Assembly (NCBI GenBank): GCA_964542765.1
Contig: CAZIVO010000001.1
Span: 1-64,000 of the forward strand
Origin: CAZIVO01 sp964542765
GTDB lineage: Bacteria > Planctomycetota > UBA1135 > UBA2386
Reading direction: 5' to 3'
Length of the DNA: 64,000 nucleotides
Both the position numbers and the translations under genes were made by a program. How positions within the stretch are numbered: the first letter of the stretch is position 1; every line of letters starts with the position of its first letter. The notes under the pieces were generated by a model. It was not told where the DNA came from, searched no databases, and saw nothing but the letters and a program-made list of their open reading frames with translations. Below, in pieces: positions 59,447 through 64,000 of the stretch.

Positions 59447-60978
59447 GATTGTGCGTTCCCGAAGCGACCGGGGAGGTCTTGCGCACTGTCCAGGCGCGTT
59501 GCTTCCACCAGAAACTGAAAGGAGAACATCGAGGGCCAGATCCAGGCGAGGCCACCGGCAATTCGATCGAGCCAGCGCAGCACGAAACTGTCGCCGATGG
59601 TGTCGCGGATGGGCGGGCCGAAGCCGCGGATATGATCGATTCGAAACCCTTGGGATTCGAGTGCTCGGCAGAAGGAGCGGATCGTGAACAGCCTGCAATG
59701 GGTGACGTCGAGGATGCCTCGCTTGCCGTAGTTGAATTGTCCGAGCGCCAGGGAGAGGCGAATGGGTAAGTAGGCGATATTCGCGGTGCTCGCCACCAGG
59801 GTGCCACCGGGAGATAGTCCACGATGGATCTCGGCTATCCCATGCTCGGGGCGCTGGAGATGTTCGATCACATCCAGTGCTAAAAGCGTGTCGGCAGGGC
59901 CTTCCAAGGACTCGTGGATGATCGATCCGAAATCCTGATCGAGGTCGGCCTCGATGTAATCGAAGGGGAGTTCGTGATCGGGACGGCGGTGGTCGATCGC
60001 CACCACCGAAGATCCTGCTTCGTGTAGAGATTGACTCACGCCGGCGCTGCCCGCACCGACATCGGCGACCTTCCCTTTCCCGTGCCCGTGCCGCCGGATG
60101 ATGTGCTGGTGGAGAGATCCGGGTGCCGACTTGAACGAGTAGCTGGGCTTGGCCTCCTCGAGGTCGAACTTGGGATGGTAGACAAGATGCAGGCGGTTGG
60201 CGAGAGCGCGCAACACCGTGCGCAGATTCTGCAGCGCGTAGATCAGGCCTCGGCGGCGATCGTCAGGCCCCGGGCTGGCCGGCACCGGCACCTCCTCGAT
60301 GCGGTGCTGGACGATGAGGTGCTGGATGACGAGTTCCGTTTCCATGACCGATCGGTCGCTGTTGAATTCGAATGGCAGCGCTGCCAGGGTGGCCGCTCGA
60401 TACGCGCGATAGCCCGAATGAGGATCGCCCAACGAACATTTCAGGAGTTTGTTCTGCAGGCTTGTGGCGGCGCGCAGATTCCAGCGGTGAGGATTGGGGA
60501 TCGTGTCGGCGTGATCGGGAAATCTCGATGCGATCACCAGGGCGACATCGGGTTCTCTCATGGGCGCGAGCAGTCGAGCCAGATACTCCGGAGCATGGCC
60601 GGCCGCCGCATTCAGGGTCACGAGGATCTCGCAATCCGATTGGATTGCGTGGCGCATCGCGAGTTTGAGGCGCCGCCCTTCGCCACCACCGAAACGAGTG
60701 GACAAGATGGTCAGCGCAGGAAAATCAGCACGGAGGCAGTCGAGTTCTCCGGGATCGAGGCCGTCCTTGTCGGGGATGGCGAGGATATTGCCAAGAAGGT
60801 TGTCGGGGAAGCGTTGCAACACGGAACTCAGGAGTTCCCGACTCGACCATCCCGTGATCACCAGTGCCAACCGGTGCTCCTTGACGATCTCTTGCGCTGC
60901 CTCCAACTCCGCTGCCGTTGGCGGCGTATGTGAGTATGGCGGTGAATCAGCGGCGCTGGGTGTGAGCGTTTGCAACAT
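59443..60978 (-). CDS. Fusion of GT2-family glycosyltransferase and SAM methyltransferase
   Basis: A 511-residue protein with two domains. Residues of about 30-260 resemble a GT-A family 2 glycosyltransferase (LALVITGWSSRELLSS, VTLNAAAGHAPEYLARLL, IASRFPDHADTI, then SGYRAYRA), close to the DPM1/polyprenyl-phosphate transferase pattern, although the usual DxD is not plain. Residues of about 300-510 are a class I methyltransferase with VADVGAGSAGVSQSLHEAG, LALDVIEHLQRPEHGIAEIHRGLSPGG and an LFTIRSFCRALESQGF tail. The enzyme may build and methylate a sugar-lipid used by the coupled GT39 enzyme. ATG 60978 was chosen because the conserved part starts shortly after; the open frame to 61566 has no family match. 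Confidence 0.75.
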   Translation of the reverse strand: MLQTLTPSAADSPPYSHTPPTAAELEAAQEIVKEHRLALVITGWSSRELLSSVLQRFPDNLLGNILAIPDKDGLDPGELDCLRADFPALTILSTRFGGGEGRRLKLAMRHAIQSDCEILVTLNAAAGHAPEYLARLLAPMREPDVALVIASRFPDHADTIPNPHRWNLRAATSLQNKLLKCSLGDPHSGYRAYRAATLAALPFEFNSDRSVMETELVIQHLIVQHRIEEVPVPASPGPDDRRRGLIYALQNLRTVLRALANRLHLVYHPKFDLEEAKPSYSFKSAPGSLHQHIIRRHGHGKGKVADVGAGSAGVSQSLHEAGSSVVAIDHRRPDHELPFDYIEADLDQDFGSIIHESLEGPADTLLALDVIEHLQRPEHGIAEIHRGLSPGGTLVASTANIAYLPIRLSLALGQFNYGKRGILDVTHCRLFTIRSFCRALESQGFRIDHIRGFGPPIRDTIGDSFVLRWLDRIAGGLAWIWPSMFSFQFLVEATRLDSAQDLPGRFGNAQS

Positions 60979-60993
60979 GGCGCAGCGCTGCCG

Positions 60994-60999
60994 AGTATA
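60994..60999 (-). promoter_or_regulatory. Candidate -10 element for the envelope glycosyltransferase operon
   Basis: TATACT on the minus strand in the context AGCCTATACTCGG, 15 bases before the ATG at 60978. RNA would start within about ten bases of the start codon. No convincing -35 box. Confidence 0.35.
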
Positions 61000-61236
61000 G
61001 GCTCCGCCGGAAAGGAGTGGGTATGGATTGAGCAAAGATCCAGATCCGATGTGTACTCGTCGGATGGGGTTTTTCCCTGGGATCATCGATGAGGTTGTGG
61101 TCGCAGGCGAGGACTCTCTGTTTCGCAGAGGCCGAAGGGTGGGGTTCTGTGACGCGGTTTTGATTTTGGTGCTGAAACTTGCCCACTCCGTTGCCTGCCT
61201 CTTGTCACCGTGAGTGCGGTGATCTGGAGGTGATGG

Positions 61237-61842
61237 ATGGGTGAGGTGATCGATGTCGAGGAGGAGTGCCGAAAGGGCCTCGAGCAGGCTTTGCACTTTC
61301 TTGCGCGCTGGGCGGATACGCGAACTCGCAATGCCTGTGAGGACATTGCTCAGGAGGCCGTCATCGAGGCTTGGTCTCGTCGAGAAAGCCTCCGCCGCCC
61401 GGATCGGTTCGGGTCCGTTGTGCGCACGATTGCGCGGCGTCGGAGATGGCGCGTATTGCAAGACAGTCTCGACAGGAGGGTGGAGAGTCATGATGCCGAG
61501 GCAGTCCTGGAAAGCATTCCGGCCGCGTCGATCACCCGGCAGGAATCCATCGAGATCTGCGGCCATCGACAGCCAACGGAATGGTTGCTCGCGGAATTGG
61601 ATGGCGCGATCGGGGAGTTGCCCGGGCTGAGTCAGAGCCTCGTACGCAGTTACTACGAGGGCTTCAGTTGCGTTGAACTCGCCGAGCGATACTCGCTACC
61701 TCAGACGTCCGTGAAGGTTCGCATTCATCGGATTCGCAAGAGATTACATGAGAAGGTAACGGCGAGGGTGAGGCGATCGACCGCCTCGTCGGTCGCAGAG
61801 TCCGAAGAGAAAAGGAGACGGAGATGCATGCAGGAATCGTGA
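61237..61842 (+). CDS. ECF-type RNA polymerase sigma factor
   Basis: A 201-residue sigma70-family protein. Region 2 lies around 10-70 (DIAQEAVIEAWSRRESLRRPDRFGSVVRTIARRRRWR). Region 4 lies around 125-180 (IGELPGLSQSLVRSYYEGFSCVELAERYSLPQTSVKVRIHRIRKRLHE), a standard helix-turn-helix. An Arg/Ser-rich tail extends past region 4. No anti-sigma gene follows; instead the next gene starts 19 bases before this stop. Among planctomycetal ECF groups, control is often through C-terminal extensions or partner kinases, and the tail could serve that role. GG-AGGTGATGG before the start is a good ribosome site. Confidence 0.83.
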   Translation: MGEVIDVEEECRKGLEQALHFLARWADTRTRNACEDIAQEAVIEAWSRRESLRRPDRFGSVVRTIARRRRWRVLQDSLDRRVESHDAEAVLESIPAASITRQESIEICGHRQPTEWLLAELDGAIGELPGLSQSLVRSYYEGFSCVELAERYSLPQTSVKVRIHRIRKRLHEKVTARVRRSTASSVAESEEKRRRRCMQES

Positions 61843-62732
61843 TGATGATGGGGCTCTCGTTCTGGCTTGGCACGGTCGCCTTGCCGGCTCAGGATGCTGG
61901 GGCTGAGCAGGGTAAAGAGTCGGAGGATAACGTTGGTCAGAGCCCGGAAGAGAGACCCTTGCCGCCGACCCTGGAAGATCTTCGTCGCGCCGTGGACATC
62001 GAGATCTTGGCCATGGAGATGATGGGGGAAGAGCGGAAGGCTTTGCTTGAGGAAGCGGCTCAGGCTTATCGCGAGATTGCGATCCGCCATGCCTCGGACA
62101 GGCCGGGGTCAGCCCGGGCCTGGTTTGGCGCGGGAGAAGCATGGCGCCGGCGTGGTGATCTCGACTCGGCAGAAGAGAGCTACAAGAAATCTGCTTCCAT
62201 CGGTTCGTTGAGTGTTAGGGAGAGGAGCCTGTTCGAGGTGGCTCAACTTCAACGGAGGAGCAAGAGGTACGAGGCCGCGATCAAGACCTATGGCGAAGTC
62301 GTTCGCATGAAGTCGGGAACATCAAGGCAACACGAAGCGCGCTTGTGGTCCGGCCGGTGTCTCGAGGCTCAGGGCAAGCAGCGTGAAGCAGTGGTGGTTT
62401 ATCGAACTGCGGTAGATGTCGCAGGGCGACCCCTGTGGATGATCGCGGCGGGTAATCGGTTGGCTAATCTGCTTGTCAAGGCGGGCGATCTGGAGGGTGC
62501 GTTAGAAGCTATAGAAGGGGTGGAGCGGAGTCTTTCGGAAGGGATCTCCTCCTCGGCATCGCGTTTGCGCAGGGCCTTCGAGAAGATGTCAGCCCGGCGG
62601 GCTCTCCAGCGAGCTTTCGACAGGAAGAACGCTGCGCATCGCGATGCGCAACGATGGGAGAGGGATGCGGTACGCCGAGACGGTGCCGAGACAGACTGTC
62701 GGAAGAATGTCTACCTGATGCCGATCCCGTAG
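61824..62732 (+). CDS. Exported TPR protein co-expressed with an ECF sigma factor
   Basis: A 302-residue protein. The signal peptide is MHAGIVMMMGLSFWLGTVALPAQ. After an acidic linker, residues 50-220 contain TPR-like repeats (ALLEEAAQAYREIAIRHASDRPGSARAWFGAGEAWRRRG... in successive 34-residue units). The C-terminal 60 residues are basic and helical. The start overlaps the end of the sigma factor gene by 19 bases, with AAAGGAGACGG upstream, so the two are one transcription unit. It might transmit an envelope signal to the sigma factor, but it lacks a membrane helix beyond the signal peptide. Its end overlaps the convergent UDP-glucose dehydrogenase gene by 22 bases. Confidence 0.65.
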   Translation: MHAGIVMMMGLSFWLGTVALPAQDAGAEQGKESEDNVGQSPEERPLPPTLEDLRRAVDIEILAMEMMGEERKALLEEAAQAYREIAIRHASDRPGSARAWFGAGEAWRRRGDLDSAEESYKKSASIGSLSVRERSLFEVAQLQRRSKRYEAAIKTYGEVVRMKSGTSRQHEARLWSGRCLEAQGKQREAVVVYRTAVDVAGRPLWMIAAGNRLANLLVKAGDLEGALEAIEGVERSLSEGISSSASRLRRAFEKMSARRALQRAFDRKNAAHRDAQRWERDAVRRDGAETDCRKNVYLMPIP

Positions 62733-64000
62733 TAAGCGAAGCCGGCATCGCGCATGCGTTGTGGAGGGAAGATGTTCCGTCCATCGAAGATGACGGGCTG
62801 CTTGAGCGTGTCCCGGACCTCTTCGATATCGATGTGACGGAACTCATTCCACTCGGTTACCAGCACAAGGGCATCTGCGTCACGCAAGGCTTCGAAGGAA
62901 GATTCTGCGTAACGAATGCGGTCGCCGAGGTGGTTCTTCTTGGCCTCTTCGGTTGCTTCCGGGTCGAAGGCGGTGATGGTAGCGCCAGCCTCGAGAAGAC
63001 TGTTGATCAGGACCACGCTGGGAGCCTCGCGCATGTCATCGGTCTGAGGCTTGAAAGCGAGCCCCCAGATGGCGAAGTGCTTTCCGGACAACTCACCTCC
63101 AAAGTGCTTTTGGATCTTCTGGAACAGGACCTCTTTTTGCGCGTGATTGACCTCCTCGACGGCTTTCACAATGAGGGGTTCGTGCCCGTGTTCGATGGCT
63201 GTGTGCATCAGTGCCCGCACATCTTTAGGGAAGCAGGATCCTCCGTAGCCCACCCCGGCGAACAGGAATGGAAACCCGATGCGTGAGTCTGTTGCGATGC
63301 CCTTGCGAACCTCGTTCACATCGGCACCGATAGCCTCGCAGATTTGCGCCATTTCGTTCATGAAGGAGATCCGCGTGGCGAGCATGGCGTTGGCTGCGTA
63401 TTTCGTCATTTCCGCCGATGCCGTGTCCATGGTCAGGATCGGCTTTCCGGTCCGAACGAATGGCGAGTAAAGCTCTTGCATGATCAAGGCCGCTCGCTCG
63501 CTATCGGTTCCGATCACAACGCGATCGGGCTTGAGGAAGTCTTCGATCGCCGCCCCTTCTTTCAAGAATTCGGGATTGCTGACAACGTCGAATCTTTCGT
63601 CCGTGTGCCGCTCGATTTCCGTGCGCACCTTCTGCGCCGTGCCGACAGGAACCGTGCTCTTGTTGACGATGACCTTGTAGCCATTCATGTTCTCACCGAT
63701 GGACTTGGCCACGGCGATGACGTGCTTGAGATCGGCGCCGCCGTCTTCACCTGGAGGTGTGCCGACAGCGATGAAGCAGACCTTGGCGCCTTGTATGGCA
63801 TCCTTGATATCGGATGTGAAGGTGAGGCGGCCTTCTTCGGTGTTGCGTCCGATGAGTTCTTCGAGGCCCGGCTCGTAGATCGGCACTTCGCCGTCTTGCA
63901 GCCTTCGGATCTTGTCTTCATCGACATCGACGCAGATCACCTGATTGCCTGTCTCGGCAAAGCAGGTTCCTACGACGAGTCCTACATATCCAGTGCCAAT
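62711..64000 (-). CDS. ugd: UDP-glucose 6-dehydrogenase, 5' end outside the window
   Basis: At least 429 residues of a UDP-glucose/GDP-mannose dehydrogenase, which oxidises UDP-glucose to UDP-glucuronate with NAD+ in the cytoplasm. The frame is open to the window edge, and the last bases encode GTGYVGLVVGTCFAETG, so only a handful of N-terminal residues are missing. Markers: FIAVGTPP, NKSTVPVGTA, NPEFLKEGAA, KYAANAMLATRISFMNE, the catalytic cysteine in GVGYGGSCFPKDV, and the C-terminal WGLAFKPQTDDMREAPS. UDP-glucuronate would feed capsule, LPS or glycan synthesis, in keeping with the neighbouring glycosyltransferases. Confidence 0.92.
   Translation of the reverse strand: MGTGYVGLVVGTCFAETGNQVICVDVDEDKIRRLQDGEVPIYEPGLEELIGRNTEEGRLTFTSDIKDAIQGAKVCFIAVGTPPGEDGGADLKHVIAVAKSIGENMNGYKVIVNKSTVPVGTAQKVRTEIERHTDERFDVVSNPEFLKEGAAIEDFLKPDRVVIGTDSERAALIMQELYSPFVRTGKPILTMDTASAEMTKYAANAMLATRISFMNEMAQICEAIGADVNEVRKGIATDSRIGFPFLFAGVGYGGSCFPKDVRALMHTAIEHGHEPLIVKAVEEVNHAQKEVLFQKIQKHFGGELSGKHFAIWGLAFKPQTDDMREAPSVVLINSLLEAGATITAFDPEATEEAKKNHLGDRIRYAESSFEALRDADALVLVTEWNEFRHIDIEEVRDTLKQPVIFDGRNIFPPQRMRDAGFAYYGIGIR

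Noticed and set aside
1..64000. CRISPR arrays, prophage, insertion sequences or replication origin
   Set aside because: No periodic repeats, integrase/transposase genes, att-like repeats or DnaA-box clusters were seen.

Overview
This window looks like chromosomal DNA from a GC-rich Planctomycetota-type bacterium. That call is an inference from gene style: many large secreted proteins with short signal peptides, FHA/VWA and HEAT/VWA proteins, a beta-propeller protein with c-type haem motifs, paired S8 peptidases, and a recurring C-terminal beta-rich domain of about 100 residues of a kind I associate with marine Planctomycetota. There is no rRNA, tRNA, CRISPR array, phage or insertion sequence. 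Almost all of the window is coding, in short operons on both strands.

The main result is selenium. Two peroxiredoxin genes contain an in-frame UGA exactly where the peroxidatic cysteine belongs, and each UGA is followed at the right distance by a strong hairpin that fits the bacterial SECIS model. One is a cytoplasmic AhpC/Prx1-type 2-Cys peroxiredoxin (1072..1671, Sec49). The other is an exported PrxQ/BCP-type peroxiredoxin (25893..26432, Sec74). A stand-alone DsrE-fold protein resembling the C-terminal half of the selenium-associated YedF family lies at 23801..24127, 1.8 kb from the second gene. No selA/B/C/D is visible here, so the decoding machinery must be elsewhere in the genome.

Layout. 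1-5 kb: the end of a squalene-pathway FAD desaturase (HpnE-like), Sec-peroxiredoxin, a HEAT/VWA secreted protein, a trans-sulfuration enzyme and a Fic-fold protein with a destroyed active site. 5.8-8.8 kb: a signalling cluster (NtrC-type regulator lacking GAFTGA, a REC-STAS-like protein, a membrane protein). 8.9-12.7 kb: hydroxyproline epimerase, murein-peptide amidase-like lipoprotein and an OppB/OppC permease pair. 12.7-19.6 kb: Skp/OmpH, a methyltransferase, FHA-VWA protein, DapA, RsmD and secreted proteins. 19.8-23.8 kb: haem A / cytochrome oxidase assembly operon (CtaA, CtaB, ABC transporter, DUF420). 23.8-31.2 kb: YedF-like protein, secreted propeller protein, Sec-PrxQ, ManA, RluB-like pseudouridine synthase and an M16 peptidase pair.

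31.3-44.6 kb: secreted proteins sharing a 14-bp promoter element, an MBL-fold/LTD protein, AI-2E-family transporter, phosphodiesterase, M61 peptidase, and GroEL/GroES behind a receiver-only regulator. 44.7-57.7 kb: zinc-ribbon protein, TPR lipoprotein, a large secreted protein, tandem S8 proteases, HAD phosphatase, XdhC and PlsC. 57.7-64 kb: envelope glycosylation genes (GT39-like, GT2-methyltransferase fusion, UDP-glucose dehydrogenase) around an ECF sigma factor and a TPR protein. Several gene ends carry perfect GC-rich inverted repeats with no U-tract.
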